Below, one piece after another: positions 1 through 9,499 of a stretch of DNA of 64,000 nt. This stretch comes from Euleptes europaea (taxonomy: Eukaryota > Chordata > Lepidosauria > Squamata > Sphaerodactylidae). Position numbers and translations under genes: made by a program. Each line of letters starts with the position of its first letter. Within the stretch, counting starts at the first letter, position 1. The notes under the pieces were generated by a model that ran no database searches, was not told where the DNA came from, and saw only the letters and a program-made list of their open reading frames with translations. The stretch is from contig NC_079318.1 in NCBI RefSeq assembly GCF_029931775.1, forward strand, positions 29,092,159-29,156,158, in the 5' to 3' direction.

Positions 1-225
1 GAAGTTATATGGTACAAATCAATTCAAATAACAGGACATTCTCTCAGAGAGTCCCCAAAATGTAATTACTCCTCTAGAAACAGAGTCAAGCCTGGATGTG
101 TAACTAAATAAAATGCACATGATTGAAGCCTATGGACGTAATCCAGAGATCTTGTGCCCTGAGGTGTATAGCACATCCCAACTATCTCAAGATAGTGGCT
201 GAAGATGAGAGCCAGTGTGGTGTAG

Positions 226-1468
226 TCAAGTCAATACCCTTATTGGCATAACAACGTCATAAATTACATACAAGTCAGTGGTCAAAAACATATCTCCTCC
301 TAGTAGCATAATAGAGACATTTTGCTACCGATTCAATTGTATTCCTATTCGGTGTTACAATAAGTTTGCGGACTTTGGCAGAATCCGATTGCCCCTCAAG
401 CAATTGCAAAATAGACTGTAGAAGAGTAACTCGAAGATCATTATAAAATTTACAGTATAATAAACCATGTTCATTATCCTCTATCTTGTTCATCCCACAT
501 GGGCACAATCTTTCTGTATAAGGGATTTTCTCAAATCTCCCGTATAGCACCCTAGAGGAGTGAACATTAAAACGAACGAGCATATATGCCCTACGTAAGG
601 GCGGGTCGGTCAGGCAAGAAAAATATTCAGGAAGCGCGGACTCAGGTGAAAAACCGCAAAGCATTGGGGAGCAGCGACCAGAAGCAAGGCTTTTCAGTTC
701 TTGTAACTCAATATTAATAAGCCTCTGTTTAATCAACTCAAAGGCACTGTTTTCTGAAAGCATGGCCAAGTCGTTTATGTTAAGGCCTATGGCTGTAATT
801 TTCCTATCAATGTTGAGCAACCATTCAGAACTGTGGTGTTCAGCGAGCATAAGTGATACCAGGCTGTTAGAATCACATCTAAAGTGAAGACATAGCCAAA
901 ATTTAATCGTTATCAGCCAAGCCTTGGTTATTAACCGTCTCTGCTTCAATTCCAAACATATAGCCGCATAGGATACACAAAACGGAACCCCTAAAAATTT
1001 CCTCAGAAATTTTGCTTGCACCCTCTCAAGTGCACTAAAAGCAGAAATCCAAATTGGGGCACCATATAATAGTCTGGTGCAGATTTTTGCATTGAATACC
1101 TTGAGTACAGCAGATTTTTGCATTGAATACCTTGAGAAAGGAATACTGATTTCCTTTAGTAAAAAAGAAACGAGAAATTGCTAGGGCTGTACCTGTTATA
1201 GTTTTTACCGATTCCTTGACATGAGTGGCCCAACTGGAACTATTTTTAAAATAGACGCCGAGGTATTTAAAGCTTCTGACTTGTTCTATACATCTGTCTT
1301 GGAAAATCTTGGGTTTCCAGTTTTTCCTGGAATGTGAGAATCTTGCCAAATATGGGCGCCCGTTTCAATTGATAAAGTCAACAGGAGATGGTCACTCTCA
1401 ATTCTATCCATGACTGAAAAGGTCCGAATCTCGTTATTCAAGGATGTTGAAATTGATATATAGTCCAC
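226..1468 (-). mobile_element. APE-type LINE fragment, internally deleted
   Basis: On the minus strand, 1468-1290 encodes the end of an AP-like endonuclease domain (DYISIST, then DRIESDHLLL). About 1349-275 encodes the C-terminal part of ORF2 (FKYLGVYFKNSSSWATH, ERVQAKFLRKFLGVP, then a CPCG...H...C knuckle). Most of the reverse transcriptase between these parts is missing, so this is an internally deleted copy. The 3' end (226-250) carries a TCAA-type tail next to TTATTGGCATA, an end also seen at 18866 and 27442. The ESDH motif shows an APE-type clade; I suspect Vingi or I-like but cannot name it. The same family ends at 55315-55830. Confidence 0.75.
1079..1136. repeat. 31-base tandem duplication inside LINE
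   Basis: A 27-base unit beginning GCAGATTTTTGCATTG occurs at 1079-1105 and again at 1110-1136. The period of 31 is not a multiple of three, so the duplication shifts the LINE reading frame. It explains why the coding piece splits into two overlapping frames here. Confidence 0.9.
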
Positions 1469-1514
1469 AGTGTAGTGTAGTGGTTAAGAGGGATAGATTA
1501 CCACTTAGATTTAC

Positions 1515-1807
1515 CAGCATGGTATAGTGGTTAAGAGCGGTGGACTCTAATCTTGAGAACCGAGTTTGATTCCCCACTCCTCCACATGAGTGGCAGGCTC
1601 TAATCTGGTGAACTGGGTTGGTTACCCCTCTCCTACACATGAAGCCAGCTGGGTGACCTTGGGCTAGTCACGGTCTCTCAGCCCCATCCACCTCATAAGG
1701 TGCCTGTTGTGGGGAGAGGAAGGAGACTGTAAGCCTGTTTGGTTCTCCTTTTTTAAAAAAAGGTAGAGAAAGTCGGCATATACAAACCAATTCTTCTTTT
1801 TCTTCTT
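1515..1807 (+). mobile_element. tRNA-headed SINE, type A (TTC tail)
   Basis: The head has an A-box-like stretch (tggtatagtggttaag) and a B-box-like one (gtttgattcccc). The body runs through 'gtgaccttgggctagtcac', which resembles MIR/CORE SINEs, and the copy ends in 'accaattcttctt'. A second, shorter head fragment lies just upstream (1475-1505). Type A copies recur on both strands across the window. Confidence 0.8.
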
Positions 1808-2235
1808 GTGTAATCCCTCCTGTATTGTATGCCACAATGAAATACCTCCCCATCAGCAACCAGATGCTTTCAGGCTTTGCCAGTATGATGTTAAATTGTG
1901 GTTTAGATGCTCGGTCTCCTTAGGAAGTGGCTCTGCTTCCATTAAAATCCATATATAAGATATACGTACTTGAACAGTGCTATACACACACACACTTTAC
2001 AAAGTGGCTCACTACATGAACATTATAACATTCTAAAATTATGAAACAGATTTTTTGGGGGGGAAATTCCAAAACATAGTCTCATTGTGGATATTTATTT
2101 TATTAAGACTTTAAAAAAAAGGATTATGCTTTATTCTCTAAACCACTCTGAGGGTCAGTACAACCATTTCCAGCCTTAGCTTCAGACCATGTTCTCCACC
2201 CAGTAGAACAGAAGCCAGGACCTCCATTGTATGTA
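1808..2235. other. No recognised feature
   Basis: AT-rich sequence with a short CA run near 1985. I see no coding signal and no repeat family I can name. Confidence 0.5.
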
Positions 2236-2951
2236 TACCGTATATACCCGTGTATAAGCCGACCCTCGTATAAGCCGAGGTGCCTAATTTCTCCCCAAAA
2301 ATGGGGGAAAATTAGGCACCCGCGTATAAGCCGAGGGTCGGCTTATAACCCCCCCCCCGCAGGCTTACCTGACGGCTCCGGCAGCAAGGCGAGGGTCTGG
2401 AGACGGTGGCGGCGCGGCCCAGTGGGGGGCGGGGCAGCCTTCCTGCGGCTGCCAAAGGCCGCTCCGGGCGGCGCGAAGCGGCGGTGCGGCCTGGCGCGGC
2501 CCGGCAGGGGGTGGGGCAGCCTTCCTGCGGCTGCCCCAGGCCGCTCTCGGTGGCGCGAAGTGGCGGTGCGGCCTGGTGCGGCCCGGCGGGGGCCGGGGCA
2601 GCCTTCCTGCGGCTGCCCCAGCGGGCGGCGCGAAGCGGTGGTGCGGCCTGGCGCGGCCCGGCAGGGGCCGGGGCAGCCTTCCTGCAGCTGCAGGAGGCTG
2701 CCCCAGGCCGCTCCAGGCGGCGGTGTGGCCTGGCGCGGCCCGGCGGGGGGCGGGTCAGCCTTCCTGTGGCTACAGGAGGCTGCCCCAGGCCGCTCCGGGC
2801 GGCGGGAAGCGGCGCGGGCTCGGCGGCGGCGGTAAGTTCCCCCCTCCCTCCTCCCTCCTCTACCGTATTGACCCGTGTATAAGCCGAGGCCGGCTTTTTC
2901 AGCCCTTTTTTTGGGCTGAAAAACTCAGCTTATAGACGAGTATATACGGTA
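2236..2951. mobile_element. MITE with TACCGTATATAC ends and GC-rich core
   Basis: The ends are inverted: TACCGTATATACCCG at 2236 and the complement GAGTATATACGGTA at 2951. Further inverted segments follow (GTATAAGCCGA...). A short hairpin at 2285-2345 and a second one at 2890-2935 frame a very GC-rich core. TATA-like flanks on both sides fit a TA-targeting DNA transposon, but I do not assign a superfamily. A second copy is at 52988-53885. Confidence 0.75.
2425..2800 (+). repeat. GC-rich tandem repeat, about five units of 75-85 bases
   Basis: The phrase 'ggcagccttcctg' recurs near 2431, 2516, 2600, 2674 and 2753, each time followed by a GC-rich spacer (gcggcctggcgcggcccggc). Long open frames in all three plus frames are a by-product of this composition and are not called as genes. 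Confidence 0.8.
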
Positions 2952-3173
2952 TAAGAAATGCATTAAAATGACTACACAAAGGTTGTGAACGTTCAGAGAC
3001 CCAAACAATTTAAGCTATGCAGCTCTGCTTTAGGTGATAGCTTAAGGAAATATAATAAATTTGCTATGCAAAGAATAAGATTGTGAAGATATGCTCTCAA
3101 ACAAGAGCTATATAGCCCATAGCATATTGGCACTAATAACTTTTTAAACAATACATTATCTACATGCCTGTGG

Positions 3174-3215
<42 letters not shown>

Positions 3216-3904
3216 CTGGATATGTTTGTCTTTCGGAGTTTGTGTATATGAAAGGTCATCTTTGAATCTGAGGGTCCCTTAGAATCCTTGAAGGGAAAAG
3301 GGGGGGGGGACTTCAAATAATGACAAGGACTGTGAGATGTCCTGGGATGGAATTACTTTTTTCTCTGAGGAAATAAAAAAGAATTGCATATTGACATCCA
3401 TTTCTCCCGGGCTCAATTATGTCAAATGCGTCCATCAACACATAGCCTGTGTTTCCATGCAAACGCATTGCTTTTCATTACTAGGGAAAATTGTAATTTT
3501 AAAATGTTCCGTTCCCTCGGGAACTTAGAAACCGTTCATGAATCAAAGCGCAGCTGCTACAAAAGATATTTTCCCTTGCAATGTCTAAGCCAACCTGCCT
3601 TGATTTATTACGGAGGGAGGCTGGGATCTCAAGAACTGCACACAGTTATCCAATCAAGCTATTTGAGTGCTTCCCACAGGCAATGCCTGGGAATATGTCC
3701 CTTGGGCCACAAGGTGATATACAGATTCACTATGTGATGTGCCATATTCGTAATTTCCAGTGAGCATCTCAAGAATGAGAGAACTTGCCAACAATCTGTC
3801 AGTGGTACATAATCCTCACCCAACCCTTCTCTGAAAAGCCCTGCCAGAATCAAGCAGCTCTAGACACAGTGGATTGGATCCAAATAACTTGTGCTGACAC
3901 AATA
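2952..3904. other. No gene seen; CT/CA microsatellite at 3174-3213
   Basis: Holds a (CT)n run followed by (CA)n. The remaining sequence has only short chance frames and no repeat that I recognise. Confidence 0.5.
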
Positions 3905-4090
3905 CAGTTGCCAACCACCGGGTACTAGCTAGAGATCTCCTGCTATTACAACTGATCTCCAGCTGACAGCGATCAGTTCATCTGAAGAAAAATGGCCGCT
4001 TTGGCATTGAAGCCACTCCCCAAACCCCGCCCTCCTCAGGCTCTGCCCCAAAAATCGCTCACCAGTGGCGAAGAGGGACCTGGCAACCCT
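3905..4090 (+). mobile_element. hAT-type MITE (TAGGGTTGCCA family)
   Basis: A roughly 200-base element running from GTTGCCAACCACC to GGGACCTGGCAACCCT. The interior (ctggagatctcctgctattacaac; gcattgaagcc) matches more than ten other copies here. The left end is degraded. Better copies at 42964, 45283, 50078 and 50418 show exact 8-base target duplications. Confidence 0.75.
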
Positions 4091-5035
4091 ATGACACAAG
4101 GCCCTTCATTCCAGTAGAAGAGGTTTGTTCCACCAGTGGAAGGCTCCTTGTGTCTGATGAAGGCTCCACCAGTAGCAGATCAAAACCTTTGAAGCCTATT
4201 CCTCCCTTGGCAGGACCCTTGGCCATGCTGGCTTGTGAGATGAGATGGGGACAGGGAGGGAGGCACACCCTGTGTGGAGAAGGTAGCACACTACTCAGCA
4301 AGCTCCGGGCAGCAGCAATTCAAGCAGGGGCTGGGGCAGCAGCCGAACGGGTGAGGGAAGCAGAAGCTTCCACGTGCTCTTATTGTAGCACTTCTGAAAT
4401 CCAGTTTTTGAAAGCAACTCAGGGTTGAAGAGCTGCCAGTAACCCGCAATCCTTTAGGTCAGAAAGAGGATTCCTAAAGACTGGATACGACATTCAACTA
4501 GTTTACTCCACAAGGTAAACAGGACTTCTAGCTGGGTTTACTGACTCATTTAGATATTAAGCAACGCTCTCAGCTTGTTCTAAAATAAGATCTGAATTAG
4601 AAAAAGGCACAAGACCGAAGCCTAGATTTAAAAATAAACCGTAAGAGTTCGTTTATACAAGCCTGTCCACCATTTGACCACTGGCACACCAAGTAATGAC
4701 TTACATGTGTGAAAAAGTTTCACATTTCATCCAACACAATGGGTTGTATCCTAATCCTACTAGTCTGTTTGGCTAACACTGGCACAAGGTGCATCCTGCT
4801 GGTGGCAGAGCCTCATGCCTCAGCCTGAAGCACCTCGTGCCAACAAAGTTGCCAACTGGCCAAGAGACAGGTGTCCTGTGCTTTTAATAGAGGCAGAATG
4901 TGTGGAAGCGGCCACTGAAGCTTTCCATGGCATGTAGGGTAAATAATATCACCTGAGAACTGTTTGCAGAGCGAGCTGACATTAAAGGGACAGCTAGAGG
5001 GACCTCTTCAAAAGTGGGCACCCTCAGCTGGATGG
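4091..5035. other. No recognised feature
   Basis: A 92-codon open frame (4150-4428) has no domain, splice context or family resemblance that I can see. I do not call it a gene. Confidence 0.5.
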
Positions 5036-5219
5036 AATCACAGGGAGACATTGGGCGAAAATCCATGGTCGCTTTAGCATCCTTTATTCCATTTCAGCCA
5101 GGATTCAGCCAGGATCAAACGCACGTTCAGCGAAAACGCATGCATTTGATCCTGGCTGAAACAGGGAATGAAGGAGGCTAAAGCGACCATGGGTTTTCAC
5201 CCGATGTCTCCCTGTGATT
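5036..5219. mobile_element. Palindromic MITE, about 184 bases
   Basis: Near-perfect inverted arms run from AATCACAGGGAGACAT to its complement ATGTCTCCCTGTGATT. Nested inside are 'ggtcgctttagc' and 'gctaaagcgacc'. The inner part (cctttattcc...ttcagccaggatt) is the same unit as at 45683-45841 and 53905-54305. Confidence 0.8.
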
Positions 5220-6428
5220 GTTTTCCAGTGGAGTCAGCACACACATCTCTTTCCTGGTTGACAAGTTGCAAGTTATTAGTCAGCTCAGGGGATCTAGCTG
5301 GATTGCTACTTTAGGACTGTAACCTCCCTGGCTAGGAAATCCTCCTGGCCTTGATGTTATCAGTTTGCCAACCCTTCCTGGTTGTGTACTTCTGGCCTCT
5401 TTACTTGAGACTATATTCTCGAGGCTTTGTGACTCCTTGCTGTTGTTTAAGTTCTGAATTTTGACACTAGGTATCTCCTAGCTGCTGATCCAAGCGTGCC
5501 TTCCAGGTTTTGACAGGCCTATGCCCTTCCCCAACTCAACTTGTAAAGCTGTGATCTACATACTTCAGGACTGGCCCCAGTAAACTGGTCAAACAGAAAT
5601 GTTATTTTGCATGTATATGTAAGTTAGTTACTGGGGCTTCTTTGCTGTTATAACAGTGATCGTGTTTGTCTCTGTTGCAGCAAAAATAAGCAGGTGTCAT
5701 GCCCTTAAGGTGCCACATGACTCCTGGTTGTTGCCTTCAACAGCCAGTGGAATGGATCTCTCCCTATAAATCAAACACCTCCATAGTTTTAAACAGGCAA
5801 CGTCTGCTGAATGAAAGTGATCTGTTTATTTGTTCTGTTCTCTTACGCATGGTATAATTTTCTGTAATGAGATCCATTTGCCACTAGAGGGAGATCCTGC
5901 ACTTTGGTGGATGCCAACAATTGCAGCAGCTGCAACAGACATGGAGGCCTGTTCAGATTTACTAGCATGCTTGCAGTTATCACAAATGTATCAACTTTCC
6001 TCCAAAACTGCAGCCAAAGGAAATGGTGAGCACAGCTGGAACTGTAATTCCACTCCCTTTAAATTACACGCCTGTATGCACAAATACACACATGTCCACA
6101 CTATGATCCAAAAGCTGGAAGGCTAAAGTCAGTGTGTTATAGACCCACTCAGCAAAATGCATTAAACGGTGTATAACAGATGTTCCCGAATAGATCTCCT
6201 CAGTGTTGTTTCTAGTTTGGCTTTAATTTAAATAATAGTTAATATTATTTGTTGAAAATCAATACTACCATCAGTTCGCCTCTTCCCATATGAACCTACC
6301 TGTACACTACGGTCACCTTTGGAGGCCCTACTTTGGGTTGCCCTGGCCATCTGAAACTAGACAGGTGGCAACTCAAGAAAGGGCCTTCTCAGTCATGGCC
6401 TGAAAACTTTGGAACTCCCTTCCCAGGT
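5220..6428. other. No gene seen
   Basis: Only short chance open frames are present, and no recognised repeat apart from low-complexity patches. Confidence 0.45.
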
Positions 6429-6528
6429 TATCCAGTTGGCTTCATGTGTAGGAGTGGAGAAACAAATCCAGTTCACCAGATTAGCCTCTGCCGCTCATGT
6501 GGAGGAGTGGGGAATCGAACCCCTTTCT
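6429..6528 (-). mobile_element. Type A SINE head fragment
   Basis: Matches the complement of the type A SINE head and middle (complement of 'ggggttcgattccccactcc'). The tail half is absent here. Confidence 0.65.
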
Positions 6529-7465
6529 GAACTTGTTGCCCTGTTGCCTTAAAGGCTACTCATTGCTGCCTGAATATATTCCACACAGTTACTGCTCTGG
6601 CCCAGCTGTATTTAAGAAGAGGAAGAGTTGGTTTTTATATGCTGAATTTCTCTACCACTTAAGGCAGAATCAAACCAGTTTACAATCACCTTCCTTTCCC
6701 CTCCCCACAACAGACACCCTGTGAGGTAGGTGGGGCTGAGAGAGCTCTTAATAGAACTGTGACAATCCCAAGGTCACCCAGCTGGCTTCATGTGTAGGAG
6801 TGGGTAAATCAACCCGATTCACCAAATTAGCATCCGGCGTTCGGTTCTATGGAAATAAGCCCACACGGAAAAAAGCCCACACGGAAAAAAGCCCACACGG
6901 GGGAAAACCCACACAGAAAAATGCTCACATTTGAATACTTAAGATTATTTGTTTTGTTTTTAAAAAATTACAGCCATAACATTATTTTTACAACCCATAA
7001 CATAAATTTCACAACTATTAACATTAACAATTACTTAATAAAAAATAACTAGATCAGAAAGAACTGTATTTTATTATTTCCAAATCATGAAAACCACTAT
7101 TTGTACTGGTATGATAATACCTGATAATTATTCATTTTTTATTCTTACATTTAACAATAATTTTATTCACACTTCTGTAAAAGTCTCTTATTTGTTATTT
7201 AACTATATTCTTTATTCCTTTACAGTGATTATTTGACATGAAATTAAAGCCATTTCACTGTTTTAATATCCCTGCCAGTTCTTTCATTTGACATGAAAAT
7301 GAAGCTATTTTACTGTTTTTATATCTCTGCCAGCTGTTGAAAACAAACCCGGAATGAATGGAGACCCCCTGGATTAAATAAGGGACCAACATTCAATAAT
7401 AAATTGAGTAAATAATAATTCAGATATAAATCTTTACTGCAAATTAGCCAATCTCCTTAAGTAAG

Positions 7466-7590
7466 TTTATCTTCCACCTGCTCATACTCCTGCACAGAAG
7501 TGGCAACCATGTCATGTAATGCCTCGTATCTTTTCTTTTTCACCTCTGGGCGACCTGCTTGTGCATTAGCCAATGTTAATTTGTGGCAAG
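7466..7590 (-). pseudogene. Coding-like remnant inside foldback element
   Basis: The minus strand reads LTLANAQAGRPEVKKKRYEA, then LHDMVATSVQEYEQVEDKLT and a stop. The lysine/arginine-rich run followed by an acidic helix resembles the end of a Myb/SANT- or MADF-like DNA-binding protein of the kind carried by Harbinger elements. That resemblance is weak. It could be captured host or transposon coding DNA, or chance. Confidence 0.3.
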
Positions 7591-7607
7591 GGTAGGGGCG
7601 CACAGAG

Positions 7608-7847
7608 CCGGCTGGGCGCGCTGGAACGACGCGAGCCTGCTTTCCCCACCCCGACGGCCAGCTGGGAGGCGGGCGGGGCGCACAGAGCCGGCTGGGTGCG
7701 CTGGAACGGGGTGCACTGAGCCGGCTCGCGTCGTTCCAGCGCGCCCAGCCAGCTCTATGCGCACATTCGCTCCATAAGACGCACAGACATTTCCCCTCAT
7801 TTTTGAGGAGGAAAAAAGTGTGTCTTATGGAACGAAAAATACGGTAG
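7608..7847. repeat. GC-rich palindrome with truncated MITE end
   Basis: 'gggcgcgctggaacgacgcg' near 7614 is answered by its complement near 7729-7752. To the right lies a hairpin ('cataagacgcac' with 'gtgtgtcttatg') ending CGAAAAATACGGTA. No matching left end is visible, so the right-hand MITE is incomplete. Confidence 0.6.
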
Positions 7848-8488
7848 TTAAATAACAAATAAGAGACTTTTACAGAAGTGTGAATAAAATTAATGTGAAA
7901 TGTAAGAATAAAAAATGAATAATTATCAGGTATTATCATACCAGTACAAATAGTGGTTTTCATGATTTGGAAATAATAAAATACGGTTCTTTCTGATCTA
8001 GTTATTTTTTATTAAGTAATTGTTAATGTTAATAGTTGTGAAATTTATGTTATGGGTTGTAAAAATTATGTTATGGCTGTAATTTTTAAAAAACAAAACA
8101 AATAAATAATATTAAGTATTCAAATGTGAGCATTTTTCTGTGTGGGCTTTTCCCCGTGTGGGCTTTTCCCCATGTGGGCTTTTTTCTTGTAGGCATTTAT
8201 GACCATGGGTTTTTTTTTGTGAGCAATTTTCTTGTGGGCTTTTTTCATGTGGGTTTTTTTCTGGTTACCCCAGCGCTCATGTGGAGGTGTGGGGAATCGA
8301 ATCCAGTTGTCCAGATCAGAGTCCACTGCTCCAAACCACCGCTTTTAGCCGCTATACCATGCTGGCTCTCTAAGATGGCTTCACCGTCCATGAACTTCTT
8401 AGCTTGCCTAACCTCTCATAACTGATTTAGATGTTGAGGAAGAAAAGATGCGCTCAACAAAGGTATCATCTCCGGCTGTTTCTGAGCT

Positions 8489-8748
8489 GCCAGCATGGTG
8501 TAGTGGTTAAGAGCGGTGGTTTGGAGCGGTAGAGTCTGATATGGAGAACTGGGTTTGATTCTCCACTCCTACACATGAAGCCACCTGGGTGACCTTGGGC
8601 AAGTTACAGCTCTGTTAGAGCTCTCTCAGTCCCACCCACCTCACAGGGTGTCCGTTGTGGGGAGGGGAAGGTGATTGTAAGCCGGTTTGAGTATCCCTTG
8701 AGTGGTAGAGAAAGTCGGCATATAAAAACCAACTCTTCTTCTTCTTCA
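8489..8748 (+). mobile_element. Type A SINE
   Basis: A full-length-looking copy: head 'gccagcatggtgtagtgg', B-box-like 'gggtttgattctcc', body 'gtgaccttgggcaagttac', tail 'aaccaactcttcttcttc'. Confidence 0.85.
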
Positions 8749-8940
8749 ACTTATGCATGAGTCACCAACCGGGCCTACACGTCATCACAGTGTCTCTCTC
8801 TAGTCAAGTGTTTGAACAGCACGGCCTGTACACTGGCCCAGACTATCCTGTGATATCATAATACATTGAAATAGAATCAGCTTTTTAAAAAAAATCAATG
8901 AGGCTCTACAGACAAAAACATTACCTATTTCAGAAGCTCC

Positions 8941-8946
8941 TTTATT
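8941..8946 (-). promoter_or_regulatory. OPN3: Candidate polyadenylation signal of OPN3
   Basis: The complement reads AATAAA about 290 bases past the OPN3 stop codon. It is the best-placed signal seen before the upstream SINE. Placement is inference only. Confidence 0.45.
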
Positions 8947-9235
8947 TCCTTGGAACGTCTACTGTGCAGCAAGTGCTATGTAAACAAGACATGATATGGA
9001 AAAATAAATATTCTCAATTTAAAAAGTCCACCTTTTTGCAAAATATTGTTATTCAGATCCCGTCACAACCATGTACATGCTCACGAGTCACTCAACTACT
9101 TCCATATTGCCCTCCTCAAATGTGCTGCTTTCTTCCTAATTGTGCCACAAGATACCCAGCCAACGACCAGTAATTAACCAAGTGTTTGGATGGCAAAAGT
9201 CCACGTTGCTTCCGACAGCAGTTAAAGGCAGCCTG

Positions 9236-9499
9236 CTATAGCGACTTCACTTGGATTATGTTGATTTTGGGGCCGGCGTGTTTGGTACCATTTTCTATTG
9301 GTTGCACGTCGTCGTTGGTGATAATGAAAATGATGGAAGAATTGCTGAAAGTCACTTTCTTTTTGGGCCTGTCCCCTGCTTTCTGGGACACGACTATGGG
9401 CCTTATTGGCTTTTCACTCTCGACCGCTGGCCTGTCTTTCAAGGTCCTTTGGAATTTCAGGAGGTGGACGCAGAAGAGCTGCAGGAGGCATCGCCGAAA
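9236..9499 (-). CDS. OPN3: OPN3 exon 4 (C-terminal tail, stop)
   Basis: Acceptor cttttcag precedes TTTCGGCGATGC. It encodes 87 residues from [10 protein letters not shown] through RPKKKVTF to IIQVKSL, then TAG at 9238-9236. This is the cytoplasmic helix 8 and tail, and it includes a cysteine pair region that could be palmitoylated. Confidence 0.95.
   Translation of the reverse strand, partial: FRRCLLQLFCVHLLKFQRTLKDRPAVESEKPIRPIVVSQKAGDRPKKKVTFSNSSIIFIITNDDVQPIENGTKHAGPKINIIQVKSL

Larger units (their letters stand above)
6850..8262. mobile_element. Foldback-type element with ~360-base inverted arms
   Basis: The left arm (6850-7205) begins with repeated 'aagcccacacgg' units and continues through an AT-rich stretch. 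The right arm (7850-8262) is its reverse complement, with small differences and more 'gtgggcttttt' units. The arms flank about 650 bases of unrelated sequence: a coding-like remnant (7466-7590) and a GC-rich palindrome (7608-7847). Long arms with short tandem units at the tips are typical of foldback/Tu-like elements. No transposase is visible. Confidence 0.75.
6612..8369 (-). mobile_element. Type A SINE split by a foldback element
   Basis: The tail half of a minus-strand type A SINE lies at 6612-6843 and its head half at 8270-8369 (…cgctcatgtggaggtgtggg…ccatgctggc). Together they make one SINE, interrupted at the 'ccgcgctcatgtgg' point by the foldback element. The SINE is therefore the older insertion. 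Confidence 0.7.

Noticed and set aside
2227-2935. Overlapping long open frames (up to 202 codons)
   Set aside because: They come from the GC-rich tandem core of a MITE and occur in all three plus frames.
4150-4428. 92-codon frame as a small gene
   Set aside because: No family, no splice context and ordinary composition.
7457-7963. 168-codon minus frame as a transposase
   Set aside because: Crosses the foldback arm, a GC palindrome and unrelated sequence; only 40 residues look protein-like.
8489-8560. Possible tRNA gene from A- and B-box-like motifs
   Set aside because: No full cloverleaf; the motifs are the head of a SINE repeated across the window.
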